DNA of 64,000 nucleotides. It comes from Adiantum capillus-veneris (taxonomy: Eukaryota > Streptophyta > Polypodiopsida > Polypodiales > Pteridaceae). Within the stretch, counting starts at the first letter, position 1; every line of letters begins with the position of its first letter. The position numbers were made by a program, and so were the translations under genes. The stretch is taken from NCBI GenBank assembly GCA_014529385.2, contig CM043945.1, positions 146,525,241 to 146,589,240 on the forward strand, read 5' to 3'. Under the pieces are notes generated by a model. The model was given only the letters and a program-made list of their open reading frames with translations, searched no databases and was not told the DNA's origin. Shown one piece after another: positions 51,932-61,549 of this stretch.

Positions 51932-51943
51932 TGGTATCAGAGC
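51932..51943 (+). other. Primer binding site, initiator tRNA-Met (GYP2)
   Basis: TGGTATCAGAGC one base after the LTR. Confidence 0.93.
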
Positions 51944-52347
51944 TCAAGGTTTCTCTTTTCTTGCTCAAGAAGGGAGGTCCTCAAGCTAGCTACATATGGT
52001 TGGTATTATTAATTGCCTGTGAGTAAGTAGAATAGGGATTTTTCAGCCTTGCAGTGTGCCTACCTTCGTGCAGTTAACGGGGCATCACCGTCGAGAGCTA
52101 TGGTCTTAATAGTGGAGTCCTACGGGGCTTGCCTACAGCTTAACCACTATTGAGCTATTAGAAGCTTGACAGAAGCCGGTGCTGTTTTGGTGTCGAAAGA
52201 CCCTCTCTTCTATTCCTTGCAATTAATGGTATTCGAGCCGCGGGTACAGTAGCTTGAGTGCTTTTTCTAAAGGGGTAAAGAGGAGTAGCAACTAGGGCTT
52301 GAAGTGCCAAAGTACACCTAAAAAGTTTACACCTAAAAGTTGTTAGA
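51944..52347 (+). other. GYP2 leader
   Basis: Untranslated region between primer site and the likely gag start at 52348. No coding seen. Confidence 0.7.
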
Positions 52348-53868
52348 ATGGTTGACAATAGTAAAGAGAGTGAAATTAATGTTGATAACTTTGATTTTGC
52401 TCATGAGCAAGCTACTAATGATGCTTCAATGCTTGTTAACTATCTTGTTTCTAGGCTTCAACAAGCCATGGGCAATCCATCTCTCCAAAGTGAAGTGCAA
52501 CGGCAGCTCCGTGCTCACGGGATTCTCCAAGCTCATCACCATGACGAGAGAACACCTAGGAAGCCTCCTTGTGAGACTACCAAAAGGTCTCTCTCCGATT
52601 CGGGAAGAAGAAGAGAATCCATATGAAGGGCTCAAGAATTTACTTCTTGATGATGCATCTCCTTTCCAAAGGAGAACTCAAGAGCCTCCACCGAAGGAAC
52701 GAGAAAGAAGCGAGTCTCCCGCCACCTCGGCGGAGATGGCTCCACGAAGATGGCGGGCTAAACGCTCTCCATCACCACCTAAGCGGAGAAGACAATCACA
52801 CTCTTCTCCACGCCATAATTCAAAGAGGGATGATAAAAAGCAAGAGAAGAAAAAGGCGAGAAAGAGGACACCCTCTTCTCCATCTTCTTCATCCTCTTCC
52901 TCTTACGAAAGCTATGGTGAAGACAACAAAGATCAAGACAAGAAAAAGGTGAGAAAGACGTCACCCTCTTCTCCACCTTCTTCAAATTCTTCACCTTCTG
53001 AAGAAAGTGATGGTGCAACCTTTGAACCATAAAAAAGAAGAGGCCATAGGAAATCCTATGCCGCATGGAAGAGGTCGTCCAAGTTGAAGAAATTCAAAGA
53101 GGGAGGGAAGAGCATCTCTTTCCTTACCTATGATGGTACCTTTGGTGCTACGGACAAAGTCTTGGCCTTTATCCAACAATTCGATGCGGCGTTTGGAGAT
53201 GAGGGCTTCACGGAGTCCTCTAAGCTACGCCATATAGCTATGCACTTTCAAAAGTCCGCTAGACAATGGTGGTCTAGCCTACGAGCCAACGGTGAAGCTC
53301 CACGAACATGGAAAGCTTTAAGAGCTTCCATTATGAAGCAGTTTTTGGCCACCGATGCCAAAGACAAAGTACTCACCGAATGGAGAAGCTTAAAGCTCTC
53401 TCCCAATGAATCTATCCACAAATATGTAGACATGTTTTGGGACATACAACTCAAAGCCACTGTCTTCAAAAAGTTGGATTTTGGAGAGCAAAAGCAACAA
53501 TTTTGTGCGGGCTTAACGAAGAAATGGCGGAGTATGTCAACTCCCAAAGACCACGTACCATATCGGCGGTAATACACCACACTATGGTCGCCTCTCGAAT
53601 CAATTTCCAAACGGGGGCAAAAAGAAATAATAAGCCCCCGGAAAACAAGGGTTCCAATGAGCCTAAGGGGAAGGACAATGTCCAAAAGTCTCCTAAGGGC
53701 AACTCCAACAAAGCTAAAGAGAAGGGAGTTTACAAAGGTAAGAATAAACTCTCTCCTGAAGAGCTTGAGCATTATCATAAGGATAACCGGTGTTTCAAGT
53801 GCGGCGAACAAGGGCATGCGTACCGAGCTTGCTTGTCTCCAAAAGAACAACCGCCAAGATCCTCCTAG
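52348..53868 (+). pseudogene. gag: GYP2 Gag with zinc knuckle, three frame breaks
   Basis: Start MVDNSKESEINVDNFDFAHE at 52348. A frameshift near 52600 leads to a Ser/Pro/Lys/Arg-rich basic stretch (RRWRAKRSPSPPKRRRQSHS, KKARKRTPSSPSSSSSSSYE), then a TAA at 53030-53032. The gag core follows in the same frame: SISFLTYDGTFGATDKVLAF, FQKSARQWWSSLRANGEAPR. Another frameshift near 53470-53510 leads to the C-terminal part with knuckle CFKCGEQGHAYRAC (near 53795) and a stop at 53868. The basic SR-like N-terminal region is not in GYP1. Confidence 0.85.
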
Positions 53869-56043
53869 AGCTTCCTTGGTTGAAATCCAAGAGGAGGAGA
53901 CTCACCAAACTCACCACAAAGGATCTCCTCTATGCCATGCTTGGGGAAAGGTAAGAGAACATGATGCTTTTATTCTCTTTGACCCTAGTTCTACTCACAA
54001 TTTTATATCTATAGAGTTGGCCACCAAGCTAGGAATACAATCCTACGAGATGGGAGATGTCCTACCCGCAGACAGTGCCTTCAAGGGGCAAGAAGCTTCC
54101 GTCACTCCCTTAATCGGGAAATTGAGGCTTCATGTCCAAGGCTATGTGGACAAAGAGGACTTCTTTATCTCTCCTCTCAAGCATGAGGATGTAATCCTAG
54201 GGGCACCATGGTTTGACTGCATGGCTGCCGATGTTAAATTTCTTGAAAGGAGAATCTCCTTTAAGTTCAGGGAAAAAGACATGTATATAGATGCTAAGGA
54301 AATGGGTAACACCATCCCCATTGTACATACACAAGCTTTCAACAAGTCAATAAAGAGCTCTATTTCCGTGTACATGATTTTTGTTAAAGACTCTCAAAAT
54401 GAACCTAATGCTTTAGCAAAAGAAAATAAAAGCAACCAAAAGGAATTAGAGTTATCCAATTTTCTCAAGGGGTTTCAAGATGTTTTTATTGACGACATCC
54501 CTTGTGAGCTACCTCCTAAACGAGGTAATGATGACCATGCAATTGAACTTCTTCCAGGAAGTTCACCGCCCAATAAACCTCCTTATAGAGTTTCTCAAGC
54601 TCAACAAGAGGAGATTATGCGGCAAGTGCATGAGTTAGTTGAGAAGGGTATGGTTAGGCCAAGCTCATCTCCATTTTGCTCACCTGTGCTATTAGTGCAA
54701 AAGAAAGACGGCACATATCGTATGTGTGTCGACTATAGAGCACTAAATAGGATCACTATCAAGAATAGGTTTCCCGTTCCACGGGTAGAAGACCTATTTG
54801 ATAAACTACAAGGATCGACCTACTTCAGTAGGGTTGACCTAAAAAGTGGCTATCATCAAATAAGGATAGTTGATCAAGACATTGTAAAGACCGCATTTCG
54901 TACTACATTTGGTCTTTACAAATACATTGTCATGACTTTTGGCTTGACCAATGCATCAGCCACATTCAACCGCTTGATGGAGAAGCTGTTCAGGCCTCAT
55001 CGAACCTTCACTGGAGTGTTCTTTGATGATATTATCATCTACTCTAATTCATTGGAGGAACACAAGCAACACCTCCAGGTAATATTTCAAGTTTTAAGAG
55101 AGAATAAACTTTATGTTAATCGAAAGAAAAGTGAATTTTTCTTGCAAGAGATTCAGTATTTAGGTCACATTATCTCTCAAGATGGCATCCAAATGGATCC
55201 ATCCAAGTTAGAGGTAATAAAAGGATGGCCTAAACCAAGGAATCTTCATGAACTAAGAAGCTTCATAGGTATGTGTGCATACTATAGACGCTTCATAGAA
55301 AAGTTCTCACAAATTGCGGGACCATTACATGACCTAACAAAGAAAAGCGTTAGGTATACATGGTCTGCTAAGGAGAACAATGCTTTCGAAAAGCTTAAAG
55401 AAAAGCTTATCTCTCAACCTGTGATTACACTACCGGATCTCTCAAAACCATTTGAGGTCCAATGCGATGCTTGTGGTGATTGCCTTGGAGCTGTTTTGCT
55501 CCAAGAAGGGCACGCCATAGGCTATGAGAGTCGAAGGCTCGACCCTATTGAGCAAGCTCTAGGCATATACAAAAAGGAACTCCTTGCAGTTCTACATGCC
55601 TTAGACTCATGGAAGCACTATTTATTGGGGACTCCTTTCATTTTGCGAACAGATCACCAAAGTCTTAAGTACTTCATGACGCAGACCAAGCTCTCCGACA
55701 AACAAATGAGGTGGGCAAATTTCCTTTCGCAATTTCATTTTCATATTGCCCACATTGCTGGCAAGCATAATCAAGTAGCTGATGCACTCTCAAGACGGCC
55801 GAGAGTGAATGCGATTTCCATAGCAACTCACAATGATCTATCTTCAATGATAGATGAGTATGCTATTGATCCCGATTTTAGAGATGTGATTTCAGCCCTT
55901 GCATTAGGGAAGAAAGAAGAACCATTTACTTTACAAGATGGTTATCTTCTCTATGGCAATAGACTATGCGTTACTAACTCACTACGTGAGAAAGTAATGT
56001 ATGAATCTCATGCTCCATCTTATGCGGGGCATAGAGGGATTCA
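53837..56043 (+). CDS. pol: GYP2 Pol: protease, reverse transcriptase, RNase H, start of integrase
   Basis: Overlaps the end of gag in the next frame (LQKNNRQDPPRASLVEIQEE). Protease: AFILFDPSSTHNFISIELA (DPS in place of DSG) and EDVILGAPWFD. RT: YRALNRITIKNRFPVPRVED, catalytic FFDDIIIYS near 55020. RNase H: VQCDACGDCLGAVLLQ, DHQSLKYF, VADALSRR near 55780. Integrase start: ESHAPSYAGHRGIQ, where the element is cut. The open frame is intact from gag to the break, so this copy was young when truncated. The frame extends to 56107 into RLC-2 sequence, which is meaningless. Confidence 0.9.
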
Positions 56044-58129
56044 GCCTCAAGCCAAAAAGAATGCGGCAAAGCTTGACTTTTCGCCATACAATGTGCCATT
56101 TCCGTAAGTGACCTATTTTCCCTCTCGGAAACACCATTTTGCTGAGGTGTATAAAGCACTGTACATTGGTGTTTTATCCCACGACTAGCCAGAAATGCAT
56201 TGAATTCATGAGACATATACTCCCCCCCTCGATTGGAAAATGGAGGGTGCCCATAGTACATTTTGAGACATTTTTAGCCATAGCCAGAAATTGTTTGAAG
56301 CACATAAAAACTTCATACTTCGCTTTAAGCGGAAATACCCATGCATGCATGGAGTGATCATCAATGAAAGTCACGAAGTACACGTAATTGCCCAAGGACG
56401 GAGTTTGCATGGGCCCACAAGCATCACTATGTACAAGCTGCAACCTGCATGTGGCCCTAACTGAACCATCCTTTGGAAACTTAGAACGCTGCATCTTACC
56501 CAAAATACAGCCTTCACAAACATGTTTGACAGGTGCTTCAAGAGGCGGCAAAGAAGCAACCATATCAGATTTCTGCAAACGCAGCAAACTGGCAAAATTC
56601 AGATGACCAAAACGTGCCTGCCAAAGTTTTGCATCTGAAACAGCCCTTGAATCTACAACTACATTTGCAAAATTTTGTCCACACTTGTCATACAAAGTGA
56701 GCTTATACAGCCCACGACACAAAAGCCCAGATGCAACAATTTCATCACCAAAATTGAGATCATAAACTGTACATCTGTCATCCACAAATTTGACTACAAG
56801 TCCAAGTCTAGCAAGTGCAGATACATACAAAAGATTCTTGTTGATCCTAGGTACATAAGGTGCATCAACAAGTGTGAAAGAACTGCCATTTGCAGCAGTA
56901 ACCACAATCTTTCCAACTCCCTGAACCGGATAAGAGGCATTGTTGGCACAAGTGACTGAATTCCCATGAGGGACAGACTCGAGAGAGGTGAACAATTCAC
57001 GATGTGAGGTAATGTGCTTTGTAGCACCACTGTCGAAATACCACACATGTGAATTTGCAGCAACAACTGACAAGCATGCATCATGGACATCAGGATTGTA
57101 AGTGCACTCTGCGCTAAAAGCCCATTCTGCATCAACATCAGCATTACAATCTCCTTTTACAGAAGACTCAACAATGGATGCATTTGTAGTGGAATCAACA
57201 TTTGCAGTGGAACCACCCTCTTTCTTCTTAGTCTCTTTTACCTTCAACTTAGGACACTGCTTGATCAAGTGATCATTAGCTTTACAATAACAACAACGCA
57301 TCTTCTTTTTGCCGTTATCACCAGGATTGCCAGACGAAGTGCTACCAACAGAAGCATTGGGAACAGAATTTTTGCCACTCGCAGCAGAACCATAAGAAGT
57401 GGTTGCATTGGTGTTACCACCCTTTCTTTGAGAAGCAATAAAAGCATGTTCAACTGCACGCTGTCTAGTCCTGTTTTTTCTGGAAAGTGACTCTTGCAAT
57501 AGCAATGTGCATAATGCATCAAACTTGACAACTTCTGGATTTCCTTGGGTCATAAGTCTCCAAGTACTAGCAAAAGTCTGGTAAGAATCTGGTAAGGCAT
57601 CAAGAATAGTCTGCACAAGGGAATGGTCTGAAATGACTTCTTCTGTAGAAATAAGTTGCTGATTGATATCCTTGACACTAGCAAGGAAAGTGTCCATATC
57701 ATCTTCCTCATGCATAATCTTCGACTCCAGCTCTTTACGCAGCAAAGCAATTTTAGCCTCATTGCGACTTGCATAAAGACTAGCCAAAATATCCCAAGCC
57801 TGTTTTGCAGATTTTGCTGAACGGATGTGAGGAACAATGATGCGCTTCACAGACAATGCAATCAATGCATGAGCCTGTGCATCCTTTACATCCCAACGAG
57901 CTTGTTCTGTCATAGGCAAAACAACTCTAATAGTAGCAAGACCTGCAACATCCTCAACATCGCCTGCATCCTTAGAACCAGGATGTACGTCAATGCCCTG
58001 CACAATATTCCAGACGCCCTTCGACGCAAGAACATGTTGCATCATGTAAGCCCACATAGGGCAATTGTCCCCATCCAACCTGTCCTCAGCAGCAAACATC
58101 TTGAACACATCTGTGCTGTTGTCAGCCAT
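56044..58129 (-). pseudogene. RLC-2 gag, protease and integrase
   Basis: Sense start MADNSTDVFKMFAAEDRLDG at 58129; a 651-codon frame follows to 56174. UBN2 gag (KSAKQAWDILASLYASRNEA, DMDTFLASVKDINQQLISTE); knuckle CCYCKANDHLIKQC; protease WYFDSGATKHITSHRELF (intact DSG); pre-integrase ARFGHLNFASLLRLQKSDMV with CEGCILGKM; integrase FVTFIDDHSMHAWVF. A frameshift near 56240 leads to NRGGEYMSHEF (second catalytic Asp read as Asn) and PQQNGVSERENRSLTEMAHC with the third acidic residue; it is cut at SFWLEA. Nearly intact, apart from the truncation. Confidence 0.9.
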
Positions 58130-58481
58130 GGTAAATGTTGCACTTGATGTGAAAACTGCCCAAAAATAGGAGAAACAGAGCGGGAACAACACGTGCTATA
58201 TAGCACAAACCATAGTCGCTGACTGTAAGGCACCTGTTATGCAGAAAACGACACTGATAGAAATTTTGCACAAAATGATGAAATTGCCTGTGCAGACCTG
58301 CCTGTAGTGGAAACGGAGGCCGAAATGAGCCCGAATCGAAAACTTTGAGCAGACCGAGCTCTACGAGCTCTCCCAAAAGATTTTTCGACCTGCGATTGCT
58401 CGCCAAACTCCACTGTAATAGGAGAAAGTGAGTAGAAGTGTGCTGGAGCAGCTGGCGACTAATTCCGGGAGGACGTAACCT

Positions 58482-58493
58482 GCTCTGATACCA
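58482..58493 (-). other. Primer binding site, initiator tRNA-Met (RLC-2)
   Basis: Sense TGGTATCAGAGC, two bases after the 5' LTR end. Confidence 0.93.
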
Positions 58494-58495
58494 AT

Positions 58496-58722
58496 TGTTG
58501 GAATTAGGGCTGCAGAGAGACACATGCAGCTTGGAGAAGACGAAGGAAGCTCAAGGCACACAATAGAGAGTGTGTTACTTAGTGTGCAATGGAAAGATAG
58601 ATAGACCTAGAGTGATGGGCGTATATACAATGCTCGGGGGAAAAAACCTCCTAAAGAGGGAAAAAATGCCCCGGCGGTCCTAGTGTGTTCACACACATCA
58701 CTACCACATGTATATGGTAACA
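58496..58722 (-). repeat. RLC-2 5' LTR
   Basis: 227 bp; sense TGTTACCATATACATG to AATTCCAACA, TATA-like TGTATATACG. Partner of 48944-49170. Confidence 0.93.
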
Positions 58723-59053
58723 TCCATCTTGGCGCTAGTGGGATTTGTACGAAGCTCGGTGCTCTAGGTGGTGATAAATGCAATTTTGGTGCTTTTCTTT
58801 GAGTACCTTGGTCTTGTGGTTCCTCCTTGGCTTTTTCTTCTTGCTTTGTAGCCCATGGCAAGATTGAGGTGCCATGCATAGCCTCACAAGCATCCTCAAA
58901 TGTATATCTAGCTTTGAGGAGATCGTCATAGGTGCATCTTCTGGTCTTTTTTTTGTCCTTTGGCATTGGATCCATCTCTGATTTCTTCTTTGAAAAATCA
59001 TTTTGCTGGGATATTGGGGGTTTTGGGCTTGGAGGTTGTTGGGTGTATCCCAA
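58723..59053 (-). pseudogene. Coiled-coil ORF, upstream part
   Basis: Sense start MGYTQQPPSPKPPISQQNDF at 59053, then KSEMDPMPKDKKKTRRCTYD, YTFEDACEAMHGTSILPWAT and KLHLSPPRAPSFVQIPLAPR up to the target duplication. Without RLC-2 and one TCCAT copy this frame runs directly into 48938-48619, giving 216 codons before a stop. Lys/Pro-rich N-terminal half, coiled-coil C-terminal half. No family recognised; resembles gag-like ORFs of uncharacterised plant elements. Confidence 0.55.
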
Positions 59054-59892
59054 GGGAGATACTGGTGGTGTTATACTACCTCCCTCCTCTTTAGACTCGT
59101 TTTCCTCTTCTCCCTATGCTTCAGGCTCCTCTTGCAGCTTATTCTTAATATCCTGAACTTCCTCAGTAGTGAAAGGCTCTAGATTTTGCTATTTTATCAC
59201 CCTCTTAGACTCTCCATATGCTTGGATATAGTAATCAAATTGACCCTCTAAGAGTTGAGAGGAATTTCCGCCCATTTTCTTTGGGTCTGGTACCCAATAC
59301 TCCTCAAAGTCCCCTTTTAATGCTCTCTCGGTGTGGGCTACCTTTTGGCTTGTGGTCTCTTTTGGCTTCACTCCCTTGGTTATTACTGTCTTTCCTTTCT
59401 TCTTTGATGGCTCACCAATTTTTCTTCTGGCACTAACTCTATCTTTATCCTAAGCCTTGTCAAGATAGGCGATGCCACTGGTGGTTCATCTTTTGCATCC
59501 TCTTTCAGCCTTAGCCATTCATTTTGAGTTGGTGGGTCCATTAGGAAATTTCAGAGGTCATTTGGAGGGCCATATGAAGAGAGAGAAAAATAGAGCGTGT
59601 CCAATGAGCATGAAGGCTACGTTACGTAGGAAAGTACGTGGAAAGACTCAAAAAATAGGAAAATAGCATAAAACTTTCACGAATCTAGGATTGTAGCATA
59701 GTAATTTCCTTCCTTTTACCGAGCTTTTAGGTGCTTGCATGTGGTCCCACTTCTGATATTCTCTTATGGTCATTAACGTACTGGAGGGTGACCATTAAGC
59801 CCGCACAAGATATTGGAATTCTAAAACACTTTCCCTCCATTAGAATGCTTTCAAAGTGAATCTCCCTCCACTAAAGCTTTTCTCTGAGAGCT
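59054..59892. other. Decayed upstream part of the coiled-coil locus and promoter region of the next gene
   Basis: 59189-59600 holds minus-strand frames with many stops (REDHKPKGSPHRE-like, VLGTRPKENG), suggesting further decayed coding of the same locus. 59660-59892 is non-coding and must hold the promoter of the plus-strand gene; I see no clear TATA box. Confidence 0.4.
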
Positions 59893-61313
59893 ATGGCATC
59901 CACGTCTTCTCGCCCAAGAGGCTCTAGGTGTTTACTGTCTCTCACACCAACAACCAACAACTGCACTTTGCCTAGAAGGCCAAGTAGTAGCATATCCTCA
60001 ATTACAATACCAGCTTCAATAAGTGCAGAGAACCAATGGGTTGGACAAAGGATAAACAAAGGTTCATGGGTCCTCATGCAACCAAGAAGACCCAAGAGGT
60101 CTAGTGGTATCAACGTTTACCGCTCAGCATGGAAGGCCAGAGTGTTGGATTTCAAAGTTGAAATCGGCAAAAGATCTGTAAAGGAAGTTCTTGTTCAACA
60201 TGTGTTTACCCATCCTGAGGTGATAGCAAACGGTGGAAATGTATCAGATATACATCAACCACGTTGCAATTGTAAGTACTCTTGACATGTGAACTTACTG
60301 ATACTCTCATTATAACTTTTCTTATATATTTTGCAATGTTTCTCCCGCTTGTTATGAGTAATGTCTCCATTCTTCACAGCTCAATTACATTAGATTTGTC
60401 ATTTGTACTTATTGATACTCTTAGTTTAACTCTTCTTATATATATTGCAGATGTTTATCCCTCTTCTTATGAGCAATGGGAGCCTGTGGAGTGCATAATA
60501 GGCCTCTTCCATGTTGTTCATGCCCACATTGGTTCTCTACAGTACTCAGAGAGGAGCAGCAAAAGACTGGCTGATGAGGGAATCTTTTTTTATGACCACT
60601 TTTACCAACTCAGCTCAGGGAATAAGAATGGCATGTTGGTGAAAGTGCCTCTACCAACCGATTGGAACACTGTGGACTGGCCGGTTCCCGAGGAAACAAT
60701 GGTGGAGGCAATGCGAAGTAATCTCTACAAGGATATACAAAGGTCTCTACGTAGCTCTATTCCTACCAAACTGGTTAGAATTGCAAACTTCTGTCCTGTT
60801 GCACTCTTCATAGAGCTGTTTCATAGCTACAACATCCGAGTTACAAAAACTATGTTCATGTGCAAGTCATTTCAGCAGTCATCCTGTGACAAACTTCTTG
60901 ACAAAGGATGGTATGCAAAGGAAGAGATTGGTTTACGGTGCGAGGTCGCGCTTGATACTCTAGTTGCCAAGTACATGATTGCAAGCCAATCATTGTTACT
61001 CTCGTTTTGGTATATGCGATCACAAATGCTCAACGGTAAGTACATTCCTATGGACCAGGTTTCTGCAGGTTTGGAAGATAATCCTGCTGTGGATGTGGAA
61101 GTGATTGATAAAGAGCATGGACTACTATTGGTGGTTACAATAAGGGAGCTATGCAGTCTTCAGCATTTGCGGCATGACATCATTGAAGAGTCAATGGACA
61201 AGGACCTATCAGATTTTTCCTTTTTCCTAGCTGGCCGTAAGGTGATGCGGCGAAGGGAAAAAGATATTTTGTGCAAAGAGTTGGATGGTCGGGTTGAAGT
61301 AGTGTCAATGTAA
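59893..61313 (+). CDS. Two-exon gene of unknown function (413 residues)
   Basis: Exon 1 59893-60271, intron 60272-60450 (GTAAGT...TTGCAG), exon 2 60451-61313; joined length 1242 nt, in frame, stop TAA. Exon 1: Ser/Arg-rich start MASTSSRPRGSRCLLSLTPT, then WVGQRINKGSWVLMQPRRPK, AWKARVLDFKVEIGKRSVKE and VLVQHVFTHPEVIANGGNVS. Exon 2: SSYEQWEPVECIIGLFHVVH, HFYQLSSGNKNGMLVKVPLP, ELCSLQHLRHDIIEESMDKD. The KGSWVL...WKARV...VLVQH pattern could be a small chromatin-reader-like (BAH/Tudor-like) barrel, but this is a guess; no domain firmly recognised. No stop or frameshift, unlike its surroundings, so it may be a real gene. It converges with the minus-strand gene at 61550. Confidence 0.65.
60272..60450 (+). 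other. Intron with internal duplication of its own acceptor region
   Basis: Donor GTAAGT at 60272, acceptor TATATTGCAG ending 60450. A segment of about 70 bases spanning the acceptor and exon 2 start (about 60408-60480) has a decayed copy about 113 bases upstream (about 60295-60367), where the acceptor reads TTTTGCAA instead of TTGCAG. Confidence 0.75.
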
Positions 61314-61432
61314 CAGATATTCTTGTGAACCCAAGTGTATACAAATGACTTTCAAGACATGAAGTTTATTGAGCTCATTTTTCAATTGTGCCCTGTGAAA
61401 AAGTGTGCTTGAAATACATTTCTTTACGACGT

Positions 61433-61522
<90 letters not shown>

Positions 61523-61549
61523 AGACAAGACAAAGACATGATAGAAGAA
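61314..61549. repeat. Intergenic (CT)n(TA)n tract between convergent genes
   Basis: About 43 bases of CT units (61436-61478) followed by about 40 bases of TA units (61479-61519). No coding. Both neighbouring genes must end transcription here. Confidence 0.9.

Larger units (their letters stand above)
50342..56043 (+). mobile_element. GYP2: Ty3/gypsy element, 3' end deleted, nested in RLC-2
   Basis: 5' LTR 50342-51930, primer site 51932-51943, gag, zinc knuckle, protease, RT and RNase H on the plus strand. It enters RLC-2 in the RT codons around YGLKQ; CATAC (50337-50341) is the presumed left target copy. Coding breaks off in the N-terminal integrase region (YAGHRGIQ) at about 56043, where RLC-2 integrase resumes in the opposite orientation. 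Integrase and 3' LTR of GYP2 are gone. The protein resembles GYP1. Confidence 0.92.
48944..58722 (-). mobile_element. RLC-2: Ty1/copia element, TSD TCCAT, interrupted by GYP2
   Basis: Sense order: 5' LTR 58722-58496, primer site 58493-58482, gag-protease-integrase 58129-56044, then GYP2 in the other orientation, RT and RNase H 50340-49180, polypurine tract (minus-sense of 49171-49178, AGGGGGGA-like), 3' LTR 49170-48944. Target duplication TCCAT at 48939-48943 and 58723-58727. The LTRs are both 227 bp with about 14 differences by eye. The stretch from integrase C-terminus to mid RT is missing: it was lost together with the GYP2 3' end. Confidence 0.93.
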
